Positions 24,504 through 33,221 of a stretch of 64,000 nt of DNA are shown here, piece after piece (positions within the stretch are counted from its first letter, which is position 1; each line of letters begins with the position of its first letter). This DNA is from Streptomyces tanashiensis (GTDB taxonomy: Bacteria; Actinomycetota; Actinomycetes; Streptomycetales; Streptomycetaceae): positions 868,001 through 932,000 of the forward strand of contig NZ_BMRZ01000002.1 in assembly GCF_014648895.1 (NCBI RefSeq), given 5' to 3'. The notes beneath the pieces are model-generated. The model was not told the origin of the DNA, made no database searches, and saw nothing but the letters and a program-made list of their open reading frames with translations. A program made the position numbers and the translations under genes.

Positions 24504-25451
24504 CTATCCGCTGGTCACGGTGGTGCGGGGCGTCTCGTCGACGTGGAGGGTGAAGACGTCGGGGCGGGCGTAGTGGCCGACCGTGTCGAGGTCGAAGCGG
24601 GCGCGGGCCAGGTCGTCGAGGTCGAGCTCGGCGGTCAGGATGCCCTCGCCGTCGCGCAGCGGCCCGGCGAGGACCTCGCCCAGCGGGGAGACGATGACGG
24701 AGCCGCCGCCGATCAGCACGGTGTCGGGAGCGTCGCCCTGGACGGGGTGGAGGTCGTCCGGGAGGGCGTCGCGGCGCAGGTACTGGCAGGCGCTGAGGAC
24801 GAAGCAGCGGCCCTCCAGGGCGATGTGCCGCATGGTGGCCTGCCAGGCGTCGCGGTCGTCGACGGTCGGCGCGCACCACAGGTCCACGCCCTTCGCGTAC
24901 ATCGCGGTGCGCAGGAGCGGCATGTAGTTCTCCCAGCAGATGGCCGCGCCGACGCGCCCGGTACCGGTGTCGACGACGGGCAGGGTGGAGCCGTCTCCCT
25001 GGCCCCAGAGGTAGCGCTCGGCGGCGGTGGGCATGAGCTTGCGGTGGAGGCCCAGGTAGCCGTCGGGGCCGAAGAAGAGCGCGACGCAGTAGAGGGTGCC
25101 GCCGTGGCGTTCGACCGCGCCGATCACGGCGTGGCAGCCGAGTTCCCGGGTGACGGCGCCGAGCGTCTCGGTCTCCGGGCCGGGGATCTCGACGGCGGCG
25201 GCGTGGTAGCGGCGGAAGAGGTCACGGCCGTCGGGGGTGCGGCTGCCGACCGTGATGCCGAAGTCCAGGCCCTTGGGGTAGCCGCCGATGAACGCCTCGG
25301 GGAGCACGACGATCCCGGCGCCCCGGGCGGCGGCCTCGCGGACGAGCTCCTCGGCCCGGGCCACGGCGGCCGGGGTGTCGAAGAGCGGGGCGGCGGCCTG
25401 GACGACGGCGACGGTCACGGTGCGGCGGGCTTCGGCGGAGGTCGGAGTCAT
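24504..25451 (-). CDS. Nitrilase-family carbon-nitrogen hydrolase
   Basis: A 315-residue enzyme with the complete Glu-Lys-Cys triad: Glu in VVLPEAFIGGYPKG, Lys in GLHRKLMPT, and Cys in AAICWENYMPL. The CWENYMPL and PKGLDFG motifs place it with true nitrilases and cyanide or aliphatic-nitrile hydrolases rather than amidases. It would convert R-CN to an acid or amide. The ATG at 25451 gives normal length. No aldoxime dehydratase or nitrile pathway genes are nearby. Confidence 0.92.
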   Translation of the reverse strand: MTPTSAEARRTVTVAVVQAAAPLFDTPAAVARAEELVREAAARGAGIVVLPEAFIGGYPKGLDFGITVGSRTPDGRDLFRRYHAAAVEIPGPETETLGAVTRELGCHAVIGAVERHGGTLYCVALFFGPDGYLGLHRKLMPTAAERYLWGQGDGSTLPVVDTGTGRVGAAICWENYMPLLRTAMYAKGVDLWCAPTVDDRDAWQATMRHIALEGRCFVLSACQYLRRDALPDDLHPVQGDAPDTVLIGGGSVIVSPLGEVLAGPLRDGEGILTAELDLDDLARARFDLDTVGHYARPDVFTLHVDETPRTTVTSG

Positions 25452-25565
25452 GCCCCGACGCTAGGAACACCACCGCCCAACGGCAAGCACGCGCTCATCG
25501 CCAGGCGCTCCGGGGGGGGACGTCCAGCGCGCGACAGAGCTCGGCGCAGGCCGTTGAATGGAGAG

Positions 25566-27113
25566 GTGAGCACCGTTCGATGGCTTGCCGCGGCAGGATT
25601 GACCGCGCTGCTCGGTGCGGCGGCACCCGGCCCCTCGCCGCCTCCCGCCCAGCCGCCTCCCCAGCTGGACGACGCGGACGTGAAGCGCGCCGTCGACCGT
25701 CTCGACGGAGTCGTCGAGGGCGCCATGAAGCGCACCGGGGTGCCGGGGGTGGCCGTCGCCGTCGTCCACGACGGCAAGGTGATCCATCTGAAGGGGTACG
25801 GCGTACGCAAGGCGGGCGAGAGCGCCGCCGTCGACGCCGACACCGTCTTCCAGCTGGCCTCCGTGTCGAAGCCGATCGCCTCCACCGTCGTCTCCGGAGC
25901 CGTGGGCACCGAGGGCTGGACCCGGCCGGTCGCCCCGCACGTGCCGGGCTTCGCCCTCAAGGACCCGTGGGTCACCTCGCACGTGACGGTCGCCGACCTG
26001 TTCTCCCACCGCAGCGGCCTCCCCGATCACGCCGGTGACCTGCTGGAGGACCTCGGCTACGACCGCTCGTACATCCTGTCCCACCTGCGGTACGAGCCCC
26101 TCGCGCCGTTCCGCGCGAGCTACGCCTACACCAACTTCGGCCTGACGGCGGCGGCGCAGGCGGTCGCCGACGAGAAGGGCGTGCCCTGGGAGAAGCTCGC
26201 CGCCGACACGCTCTACCGGCCGGCCGGGATGAACTCCACCAGTTCGCGTTTCGAGGACTACGCGCGGGCGTCCGACAGGGCCTGGGGCCACGTCGAGGTC
26301 GACGGCGTCTGGAAGCCGGAGTTCGTGCGCGACCCCGACGCCCAGTCCCCCGCCGGTGGCGTCAGCTCCAGCGCCCGCGACATGGCGACCTGGCTGAAGC
26401 TGCAGCTGGGCGACGGCAAGCTCGACGGCAGGCAGATCATCGCCGCCGACGCCCTGGAGCGCACCCACTGGCCCGAGTCGGTCGCGAGTCCGCCCCACGC
26501 CCCGGCCGGGCGGACCGGCTTCTACGGCCTCGGCTGGAACGTGAGTTACGACGACGAGGGCCGGCTCAGGCTCTCGCACACGGGCGCGTTCGCCCAGGGC
26601 GCGCACACCAACGTGACGATGCTGCCCGGTGAGCAGCTCGGCATCGTCGTCCTCACCAACACCTCGCCGGTCGGCGTCGCCGACGCCGTGGCGCTCGACT
26701 TCTTCGACATCGCGCAGACCGGGGAGATCAGCCGCGACTGGATCCCCCTGGTGGACGCGCTGTACCGGGCGCAGGCGGACGAGGGCCGTTCGAAGACCGA
26801 CTACGCCCACCCGCCGTCGGGTGCCGCGCCCGCGCGGCCCACCGACACGTACACCGGCACGTTCGAGAGCTCCTACTACGGCCGTGCGGAGGTCGTCACC
26901 GGTCCGGACGGCACGCTGACGCTCCGCCTGGGCCCGAAGCCCCAGAACTACCGGATGACGCACTACGCCGGCGACACGTTCAGCTTCCCGACGGCCGGAG
27001 AGAACGCCGTGGGCCTCACCGGGGTGACCTTCACCCCGGACGGGAAGTCGTTCACCGTCGAGTACTTGAACACCGAGGGCCTGGGCACGTTCACCCGGAC
27101 CGACGGCACGTGA
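25566..27113 (+). CDS. Exported serine hydrolase, class C beta-lactamase fold
   Basis: A 515-residue secreted protein, starting at a GTG directly preceded by a purine run. The N-terminal signal peptide runs to about residue 20 (LAAAGLTALLGAAAPG), followed by a short Pro-rich stretch. The SxxK motif is S99VSK102, the second motif is YTN in ASYAYTNFGLT, and the third is HTG in RLSHTGAFAQG. This is the D-aminopeptidase/esterase/AmpC family. A C-terminal DUF3471-like beta domain of about 100 residues is present (TYTGTFESSYYGRAEVV). It may act on peptidoglycan peptides or esters; resistance to beta-lactams is not implied. Confidence 0.92.
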   Translation: MSTVRWLAAAGLTALLGAAAPGPSPPPAQPPPQLDDADVKRAVDRLDGVVEGAMKRTGVPGVAVAVVHDGKVIHLKGYGVRKAGESAAVDADTVFQLASVSKPIASTVVSGAVGTEGWTRPVAPHVPGFALKDPWVTSHVTVADLFSHRSGLPDHAGDLLEDLGYDRSYILSHLRYEPLAPFRASYAYTNFGLTAAAQAVADEKGVPWEKLAADTLYRPAGMNSTSSRFEDYARASDRAWGHVEVDGVWKPEFVRDPDAQSPAGGVSSSARDMATWLKLQLGDGKLDGRQIIAADALERTHWPESVASPPHAPAGRTGFYGLGWNVSYDDEGRLRLSHTGAFAQGAHTNVTMLPGEQLGIVVLTNTSPVGVADAVALDFFDIAQTGEISRDWIPLVDALYRAQADEGRSKTDYAHPPSGAAPARPTDTYTGTFESSYYGRAEVVTGPDGTLTLRLGPKPQNYRMTHYAGDTFSFPTAGENAVGLTGVTFTPDGKSFTVEYLNTEGLGTFTRTDGT

Positions 27114-27123
27114 GCGCGGCGCC

Positions 27124-28752
27124 TCAGGCCCGGTCCTCCGTCCCCGACGCCCACGGCCATACGGCCTCTCGGCCCGCCTCGACGAGGCCGACCATCCGGA
27201 ACGCGGCGTCCGTGAGACCGCCGAAGGTGTGGCGGTGGGGGCCCGCGGGGCCGTGGGCGGGGCGGTATCCCGCCAGGTTCCAGGTGTAGACGGGGATGCC
27301 GGCCGGGACCGCATCGGTCGCACTGCCGGAGTCGTAGGGGGCGACCTGCTCGTCGGTGACGATCAGGACCCGGTCGTGTTCCTGATAGTGCTTCCGCAGT
27401 GCCTTGGCCGTGTACGTGCCTCCGAGGCTGCGGAAGCGCTTCAGCACGTCGAGCACCGGCTCGCCCTGGGCGAACGGCACCGTGGCGCTTCCCCAGCCGA
27501 ACTCCACCAGATCCGCCTGCTCGGCACGCATGGCAAGCGCGGTGCCGAACACGGCGGCCGCGTCCGCGCGGGTCAGCCTGGACCGCTCCGAGACGGTGTC
27601 CCAGAACATGGAGTCGGACCGGTCCACCAGGATCAGGCTGCGGCCGGGCAGCGCCGGTACGTTGGCCAGGGAGTGGCCCAGCGCCCGTTCCAGCGGGGCC
27701 GCCCAGCGCGGGGACGGCGCGTGCTGGTGGGCCGCCAGGTAGCGGAAGGGGAACTGCCTGGACCTGGCGACCTCGGAGGCGTCCGAGAGCCGTTCGGCCA
27801 CCCGTGCGGCGACCTCGTCCGAGACGCCCGCCTCGTCGAAGTTCCGCAGGTTCCTCAGGAGGGCCATCGGCCCCATCGTGGGGATCACGGCCTCCCAGAC
27901 GGCGGCGTCCATCGGTCCGTGGAGCCAGCCCGCCAGGGCCTCCCACGTCATGCCCGCCGCGGCGAGCCGCTCGGAGCCGCCCGGCCCGGTCACCACCGCT
28001 CTCCGCTCGTCCGCCGCCGTCTCCATCAGCGCCCGATGGGCGGTCAGCAGGTGGTCGGAGGCCGGCGGGACCGCCCGCTCCGGGTGGTGGCGGCGGTCCA
28101 GGGCGTACCGGAAGAGCGCCCCCTGCCAGGGCTTGTCCGGGTCGGGAGCGGCGTGCACCAGGTTGAGCACGTCGCCGAAGCGGAAGTCCTTGGAGGCGGT
28201 GTCGTACTTGAGCAGGGACCGGGACGTGTAGAGCCGGCGCGCTCCGTCGGCGACGCCCCGCTTCACGGGCTGCGGCACGTTCCGCCCGTAGGCCGAGATC
28301 CAGTGGGCGAGCAGTTCGCCGGGCTCGTCGGCCCGCTGGAGGACCGAGTCGATCACGGACCGGTTGGAGGGGCCTGCGGTGGCCCCGGCCCGGAGCCGGG
28401 CCCGGACGTACGCGGCGGCGCCCACCAGGGACGCGGTGCGCATGTTGCCCTCGGCGCGCAGCCAGCGCAGCAGGCCGGCCGTCCACTCGGGGTCCTGGAC
28501 GGCGAGTTCGCCGACGAGCCGGGTGTACCGCGCGTCGCGCTCCTCGCCGCTCTCGTAGAAGGTCCGCTGGGAGACGAGGTTGCCGACGGCGAGGAGGAAG
28601 AGCTCGTCGCGGGGCTCCCGGACGAAGGCCGGACCCCCCGGATACGTACGGGGGTCCGGCCCGCCGGGCCTGCGGTGGAGCCGTGGTGGTGACGGAGGCA
28701 TGGAGCGGGCGGTCGCCAGGATGTGCGGGGCCACCAGCAGTTCGGACCACAT
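27124..28752 (-). CDS. TROVE-domain protein, Ro60/Rsr-like RNA-binding protein
   Basis: A 542-residue protein. Residues about 35-340 form the TROVE HEAT-repeat ring (DELFLLAVGNLVSQRTFYES, LLRWLRAEGNMRTASLVGAA, LLKYDTASKDFRFGDVLNLV). Residues about 365-535 form a VWA-like domain with a MIDAS at VDRSDSM and a later TDE. Bacterial Ro60 homologues (Rsr) bind Y RNAs and help nucleases handle misfolded RNA under stress. The ATG at 28752 has no clear RBS and the first 40 residues are Pro/Arg-rich and atypical, so the start is uncertain. No RtcA or RtcB gene is adjacent. Confidence 0.93.
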   Translation of the reverse strand: MWSELLVAPHILATARSMPPSPPRLHRRPGGPDPRTYPGGPAFVREPRDELFLLAVGNLVSQRTFYESGEERDARYTRLVGELAVQDPEWTAGLLRWLRAEGNMRTASLVGAAAYVRARLRAGATAGPSNRSVIDSVLQRADEPGELLAHWISAYGRNVPQPVKRGVADGARRLYTSRSLLKYDTASKDFRFGDVLNLVHAAPDPDKPWQGALFRYALDRRHHPERAVPPASDHLLTAHRALMETAADERRAVVTGPGGSERLAAAGMTWEALAGWLHGPMDAAVWEAVIPTMGPMALLRNLRNFDEAGVSDEVAARVAERLSDASEVARSRQFPFRYLAAHQHAPSPRWAAPLERALGHSLANVPALPGRSLILVDRSDSMFWDTVSERSRLTRADAAAVFGTALAMRAEQADLVEFGWGSATVPFAQGEPVLDVLKRFRSLGGTYTAKALRKHYQEHDRVLIVTDEQVAPYDSGSATDAVPAGIPVYTWNLAGYRPAHGPAGPHRHTFGGLTDAAFRMVGLVEAGREAVWPWASGTEDRA

Positions 28753-28973
28753 CTTGGAGACGCGCGGGGTGTGACGAGGCAGTGAATCCCCCCGGATTCA
28801 AAGGATCGGACGGCCCCGGGCACAACGTCCTGCGGGGCGGAGCGCCCGCGCCTGCCGAGATCCAGAATGGCGGCGGCATCACTTGGGTTTCAGAAGAAGT
28901 AGCCGCAGCCGAGCGCATCGGAGGCGCGGTCGCGTGCCCACCGTACAAGCCCCACCGCCCCGCACACCAACGA
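28753..28973 (-). other. Non-coding stretch upstream of the TROVE gene with a tight hairpin
   Basis: This 221-bp region lies between two same-strand genes and holds no supported gene. A perfect hairpin, TGAATCC-CCCC-GGATTCA, lies at 28783-28800, about 30 bp upstream of the TROVE start, and the rest is GC-mixed. In other bacteria Y-like RNAs are encoded next to Rsr, so this is the first place to look for one. I could not fold a convincing Y-RNA stem or tRNA-like module by eye. Confidence 0.35.
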
Positions 28974-30575
28974 TTAACGCGGGTCCTGGCTCCGCGGGTC
29001 CTGTCCGCTGTCCCCGCGGCCGAGACCCGTGCCTCGGACGGGTACGACCGGGCTCGTGACTCCCTGCGGGACACGCCTGAGCGCGAGCCCCAGGAGCAGC
29101 GCCGCGTACGCGCCCAGGACGCCGACGCCCGCCCACCAGGGAAGCGGGAAGTAGCCGGTGGAGGGCGCGTAGTGGGCGATCACCTGCGGATGTTCGACGA
29201 GGGACTGCTGGACGGCGAAGCCGGAGGCCGGGGTGACGCGCAGGAGCCACTGTGCCACGCCGTCGGCGAGCAGCGGGAAGGACGTGACCACGTACGGGAC
29301 CACGACGGCCAGGACGGCGACCGGGACGGCGAGCCAGGCGCGCCGCAGCAGGGCGCCGAGCGCGAGGGCGAGCACGGCGGACAGGGCGAGGGCGACGGCC
29401 GTGCCGACGACGACCCGCGCTCCGGTGAGCGCGGACACCCCGAGGACGGGGATCCCGTTCCCCTTCAGGACCGCCGCGCCGACGGGCACCACGATGCCGA
29501 CGGCCAGGAGACCCGTCACGAACGTGACGCCCGCGACGACGATCGACTTCGCCGCGAGTTCCCCGCGGGTGACCGGCACGCCACCCGTCGCCTCCCGGCG
29601 GTACGCGGTGGTGGCGAACCGCACCGCGACCACGAGCACGACGATCAGCGCGAGGCCGAGTCCTCCGAGGGTGCGCTCCACCGGCCGGGCGCCGTCCTCG
29701 GTGCCGGCCGGGCCGATGTCACCGGCTCCGGTGACGGTGACCGTCCCGTTCTTCTCCACCGCGCCGGATGCCTGGAAGTACTTCTCCCAGTCGGTCCGGT
29801 TCGCCTCCCCCACGGTGTCGCTGCGCCACCGCGCGCCGGTGACCGTGCCCTTGAGGTCGACGTGGTCGAAGACGCCGCCGGCCTGGGTGTAGCGCACCTG
29901 TTCCGTGGCGCCGCCGAGGCCGGTACCGACCAGCGTCAGATCGCCGGGAGACGTGGCGAACAGGCCGACCTGCACCTTCTCGGGCAGCCCCGGCAGCCGT
30001 GCCGCGCCGACCTTCACCCACCGCTCGCCGTCGGCGGACTCGTGCCCGGTGACGGTGTCGCCGGACCGGGTCAGCCGCAGCCAGCGGGGAGTCCGGGCGG
30101 AGACCCCGTCCCCGTTGCCGGCGCTCCCGGCGATGTCGTGGAGGTAGTCGTACTGCATCCGCACGCCGTGGCCGCCGGTGGCCATCAGCGCCGCGTACGA
30201 GGAGCCCGGGCGGACGCCGTCCTTGATGATGATCCCGGCCTTGGCCCAGGGCACGAGGCCGGGGACGAGCTTGTCGTGGTGGGGCGGCGGGTAGGTGATG
30301 ATGCCCTTCATGGACGTCATCCGGACGGTGATGCTGCCGTTCTCTCCCAGGTCCTGGTGCATGAGGGAGAACTGGTCGTTGACGAGGGAGCCGTCCGGTC
30401 CGTGGGGATCGGAGGGGCACGGGCCGTCGCAGGACGCGTGGTTGCCGAAGGCGTAGAGCAGGCCGAGGACGATGACGGCCGCCATCGCCGCCGCCATGGC
30501 GACGATCCGGCCCGGACGGCGGAAGCCGGTCCACTCCCGGTGGACCGCGTGGCGCAGTGCGTTTGTCGAAGACAT
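28974..30575 (-). CDS. ABC-2-type membrane protein with an extracytoplasmic lectin-like domain
   Basis: This 533-residue protein starts at ATG 30575 (GTG at 30581 is possible; neither has a good RBS). One membrane helix near residue 30 (MAAAMAAVIVLGLLYAFG) leads to a roughly 250-residue external domain. It resembles DUF1349/LamG concanavalin-type modules (WAKAGIIIKDG, PRWLRLTRSGDTVTGHESAD, KVQVGLFATSP). About six hydrophobic helices follow, like an ABC-2 permease (GLGLALIVVLVVAVRFATTA onward). The region has no ABC ATPase. It diverges from a two-component system that may control it, or whose kinase may sense through it. Confidence 0.82.
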   Translation of the reverse strand: MSSTNALRHAVHREWTGFRRPGRIVAMAAAMAAVIVLGLLYAFGNHASCDGPCPSDPHGPDGSLVNDQFSLMHQDLGENGSITVRMTSMKGIITYPPPHHDKLVPGLVPWAKAGIIIKDGVRPGSSYAALMATGGHGVRMQYDYLHDIAGSAGNGDGVSARTPRWLRLTRSGDTVTGHESADGERWVKVGAARLPGLPEKVQVGLFATSPGDLTLVGTGLGGATEQVRYTQAGGVFDHVDLKGTVTGARWRSDTVGEANRTDWEKYFQASGAVEKNGTVTVTGAGDIGPAGTEDGARPVERTLGGLGLALIVVLVVAVRFATTAYRREATGGVPVTRGELAAKSIVVAGVTFVTGLLAVGIVVPVGAAVLKGNGIPVLGVSALTGARVVVGTAVALALSAVLALALGALLRRAWLAVPVAVLAVVVPYVVTSFPLLADGVAQWLLRVTPASGFAVQQSLVEHPQVIAHYAPSTGYFPLPWWAGVGVLGAYAALLLGLALRRVPQGVTSPVVPVRGTGLGRGDSGQDPRSQDPR

Positions 30576-30687
30576 GACCACGGTTCTACGGGTGCCGCCG
30601 TGACACGGTCCGAACCGTGCCTGTCACCTCGTTGTTAGGTGCGGCGGGGCATGCTGGGTCCGGTCGGACACACGCGGGGAGAGGACC

Positions 30688-31878
30688 ATGGGCATGCTGC
30701 GGGGCGGGACTGTCGGACGACGCTTCACGATCCTGTACGCCGCGGGGTTCCTCGCGTCCGGGATCGCGCTGCTCGCCCTGACCTACCTGATGTCCGGGGT
30801 CCGCCTGTCCACGCCCGCTCCCGGGAACCTCCCCGCACCGGTCCCCGGCGGTCCGCCCGAGCTCGTCGCCGCCCAGCAGCGGATCCGGGAGCTGCAGACA
30901 CAACTCGCGGACGCGCAGGGCCAGCAGGAGCACCGGTGGCTGGTCGGCTCGCTCGTCGCACTGGTCGTGATGACGGGCCTGTCGCTCCTGCTCGGCCGGC
31001 TCCTGGCCGTCCGGGTCCTGCGGCCGCTGCGGCTCATCACCGCGGCGACGCGGCGGATCACCGCGGAGAACCTGCACGAGCGGCTCGCCGTGACCGGCCC
31101 CTCGGACGAGGTCAAGGAGCTCGCCGACACGGTCGACGGGCTCCTCGAACGTCTCGAGGCCTCCTTCGTCGCGCAGCGCCGCTTCGTCGGGAACGCCTCG
31201 CACGAACTGCGTACGCCGCTGGCGACGATCCGGGCGTCGCTGGACGTGGCCGTCGCCAAACCACGGCCCGAGGCACAGACGCTCGCGCTCGCCGGCCGGG
31301 TACGGACCGAGCTGGACCGTGTGGACCACCTGCTCGACGGCTTCCTCCTCCTCGCCCGTGCGCAGCACGGCGCCTTCGCCGACCGGACCCTCGTGTCGCT
31401 GGGCGAGCTGGCGCGGAACGCGCTGGACGCCCGGGCCTCCGACATCGCCGCGAAGGGCCTGAGCCTCGACGCCGGGGTACGGCCGGAGGCCCGGACGCGG
31501 GGCAGCGCCGTGCTGCTGTCCCGGATGACACAGAACCTGGTCGACAACGCGATCGCGCACAACCAGGAGGGCGGCTGGATCAGGGTCACCGCCGACAGCG
31601 ACGGCTCCGGGGCGCGCCTGGTCGTCGAGACCGGCGGGCGCGTCCTGGACCAGGACGAGGTGGACCGGCTGGGACAGCCCTTCGAACGGCTCGGCACCGC
31701 CCGTACGGGATCGGAGGGGAGTTCGGGCCTGGGACTGTCGATCGTGGCCGCGATCGTCGCCGCGCACGGCGGCCGTCTCGTGCTCCGTGCCCGACCGGAA
31801 GGCGGTCTGCGCGTGGCGGTGACGCTGCCCCCGGCCGTCCCGGAAGGCGACGCGGTGCGGGCGGAGGTGGCGGCGTGA
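30688..31878 (+). CDS. Sensor histidine kinase
   Basis: A 396-residue membrane kinase with two membrane segments (ILYAAGFLASGIALLALTYL and WLVGSLVALVVMTGLSLLL). Between them is a short extracytoplasmic part of about 55 residues, rich in Pro and Gln. HAMP follows near residue 110-160. The H-box is SHELRTPLATIR and the N-box NLVDNAIAHN. The G1 segment is degenerate (VVETGGRVLDQDEV instead of DxGxG), while G2 GLGLSIVAAIV is intact. The unusual D-box may lower ATP affinity or activity. It is coupled to the response regulator by a GTGA overlap. Confidence 0.92.
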   Translation: MGMLRGGTVGRRFTILYAAGFLASGIALLALTYLMSGVRLSTPAPGNLPAPVPGGPPELVAAQQRIRELQTQLADAQGQQEHRWLVGSLVALVVMTGLSLLLGRLLAVRVLRPLRLITAATRRITAENLHERLAVTGPSDEVKELADTVDGLLERLEASFVAQRRFVGNASHELRTPLATIRASLDVAVAKPRPEAQTLALAGRVRTELDRVDHLLDGFLLLARAQHGAFADRTLVSLGELARNALDARASDIAAKGLSLDAGVRPEARTRGSAVLLSRMTQNLVDNAIAHNQEGGWIRVTADSDGSGARLVVETGGRVLDQDEVDRLGQPFERLGTARTGSEGSSGLGLSIVAAIVAAHGGRLVLRARPEGGLRVAVTLPPAVPEGDAVRAEVAA

Positions 31879-32546
31879 GGGTTCTGGTCGTGGAGGACGC
31901 GCGGTCGCTCGCCGAGGTCGTCGCCGAGGGACTGCGCGATCAGGGGATGGCCGTCGACCTCGCGCACGACGGCCTGGAAGCCGCCGCCAAGCTCGACGTG
32001 AACGCGTACGAGGTGGTGGTCCTCGACCGGGACCTGCCAGGGATCCACGGTGACGTGCTCTGCCAGATGATCACCGGGCGGGACGACCGTCCGATGGTGC
32101 TGATGCTGACCGCGGCCGGGGCACCCGGCGACCGGGTCAGCGGTCTCACCCTCGGGGCCGACGACTACCTCGCCAAACCCTTCCACTTCCCCGAACTGGT
32201 CCTGCGCATCCGGGCGCTGGCCCGCCGCAGACCGGCCGCCCGGGCCCGCACGCTGCGCGCCGCCGGTCTCGAACTGGACCCGGTACGCCGCACCGCCCAC
32301 CGGGACGGCCGCCCGCTCGCCCTGTCCGTCAAGGAGTTCGCCGTCCTGGAGGCACTCCTGCGCGCCAGCCCGGGATTCCTGAGCGCCGAGGACCTCCTGG
32401 AGCAGGTGTGGGACGAGAACGCCGATCCGTTCACCAACACCGTGACGGTCACCGTCGGCCGCCTGCGCCGCAAGCTGGGCAGCCCACCGGTCATCACGAC
32501 GACGACCGGGGTGGGGTACCGCATCGGCGACACCCCGACGGCCTGA
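31875..32546 (+). CDS. OmpR-family response regulator
   Basis: A 223-residue regulator with a receiver domain: ED at positions 7-8, phospho-acceptor Asp in VVVLDRDLPG, Thr in LMLTAAG, and Lys in YLAKPFHFPE. A C-terminal winged helix follows (LSVKEFAVLEALLRASPGFL, TVTVTVGRLRRKLGSP, TTTTGVGYRI). The start GTG overlaps the kinase stop. The likely target is the divergent membrane protein gene 109 bp upstream of the kinase. Confidence 0.95.
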   Translation: MRVLVVEDARSLAEVVAEGLRDQGMAVDLAHDGLEAAAKLDVNAYEVVVLDRDLPGIHGDVLCQMITGRDDRPMVLMLTAAGAPGDRVSGLTLGADDYLAKPFHFPELVLRIRALARRRPAARARTLRAAGLELDPVRRTAHRDGRPLALSVKEFAVLEALLRASPGFLSAEDLLEQVWDENADPFTNTVTVTVGRLRRKLGSPPVITTTTGVGYRIGDTPTA

Positions 32547-32547
32547 G

Positions 32548-32604
32548 GGGACGCCACGCGCGCCGCCCCATGCCGCTCATCGGACAGGCAGCCGCAGGCG
32601 TCCC
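32548..32604. terminator. Weak terminator-like inverted repeat between converging genes
   Basis: GGGACGCC (32548-32555) and GGCGTCCC (32597-32604) pair perfectly but across a 41-base interval, which has its own GC-rich structure. It is placed between the response regulator and the converging kinase-partner gene. Confidence 0.35.
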
Positions 32605-32615
32605 TCCTTCCGGAG

Positions 32616-33221
32616 TCACCCGCAGCGGTAGGTGAACGTGTCCTCCGCCGTGTGAGGGGTGGGGGACGTGATCACCAAGCGTGCCACCGCTCGGTGGGTT
32701 CCCGGGCCCTGGAAGGTCCAGAGGAGGTGGAGGCGGGCTTCCTTCTGGCCGCGGGTGAGCGTCTCCCGCAGGGGTGCGGAGCGGGTGCCGTCGCTGCGTT
32801 CCCAGTGGTACGTGAGCGTGCCCGGGCGGCCGTCGGTGCGGACGACGCCCAGGACGTTCGCCGTGCCGTCGCAGCCGAGCCGCCCTTCGGGGGCGGTCAC
32901 CGCGACGTCCTGGACCGCGACCTGGGGACCGTACTCCCGCCACGCCAGCCATGCCAGGACGGCGAGCAGGATCACGGCCGCCGGCACGTACCGGAGCGGC
33001 CGTCGGGAGCGGGGCCGGCCGGGTGGTGGGGTGCCGGGGAGGGTGCCGTGCCAGATCTGCGCCGCCGTGGGCGTGTTCTCGGCGCGTCGGGCGGCGGCCG
33101 CGGTCACTCCCGGGCCGAAGCGCAGGACTTCGCCCTCCACGCGGTCGGGTGTGGGGTCCGGTGTCGGGCGCTCGAACCAGTGGCTGCCCAGTTCGGTGGC
33201 GCTGTAGTCGTCGTCGTTCAC
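32616..33221 (-). CDS. Single-pass membrane protein coupled to the Ser/Thr kinase
   Basis: A 201-residue protein whose GTG overlaps the kinase stop by 4 bp (GTGA). Its first 80 residues are cytoplasmic and charged, with a Thr/Pro segment that could be a phosphorylation target. One membrane segment follows (LRYVPAAVILLAVLAWLAWR) and then an external beta-rich domain of about 110 residues with two Cys (GRLGCDG and FTYRCG), which could form a disulfide. This external domain resembles the C-terminal extracellular domain of the kinase next door. It is therefore a likely substrate, co-receptor or decoy of that kinase. Confidence 0.75.
   Translation of the reverse strand: MNDDDYSATELGSHWFERPTPDPTPDRVEGEVLRFGPGVTAAAARRAENTPTAAQIWHGTLPGTPPPGRPRSRRPLRYVPAAVILLAVLAWLAWREYGPQVAVQDVAVTAPEGRLGCDGTANVLGVVRTDGRPGTLTYHWERSDGTRSAPLRETLTRGQKEARLHLLWTFQGPGTHRAVARLVITSPTPHTAEDTFTYRCG

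Noticed and set aside
23676..25565. Long open frame on the plus strand antisense to folA, thyA and the nitrilase, running into the beta-lactamase-fold gene
   Set aside because: The three minus-strand genes have unmistakable enzyme motifs. The plus-strand frame is Val/Gly/Asp-rich without motifs and is open only because of high GC. The real serine hydrolase starts at 25566.
25566..27113. Beta-lactam resistance gene
   Set aside because: The motif set fits the broad DD-peptidase/esterase group, and the DUF3471-like tail is not seen in true class C beta-lactamases.
28783..28800. tRNA or Y-RNA gene at the TGAATCC hairpin
   Set aside because: The stem is only 7 bp and no acceptor, anticodon or Y-type stem could be built around it by eye.
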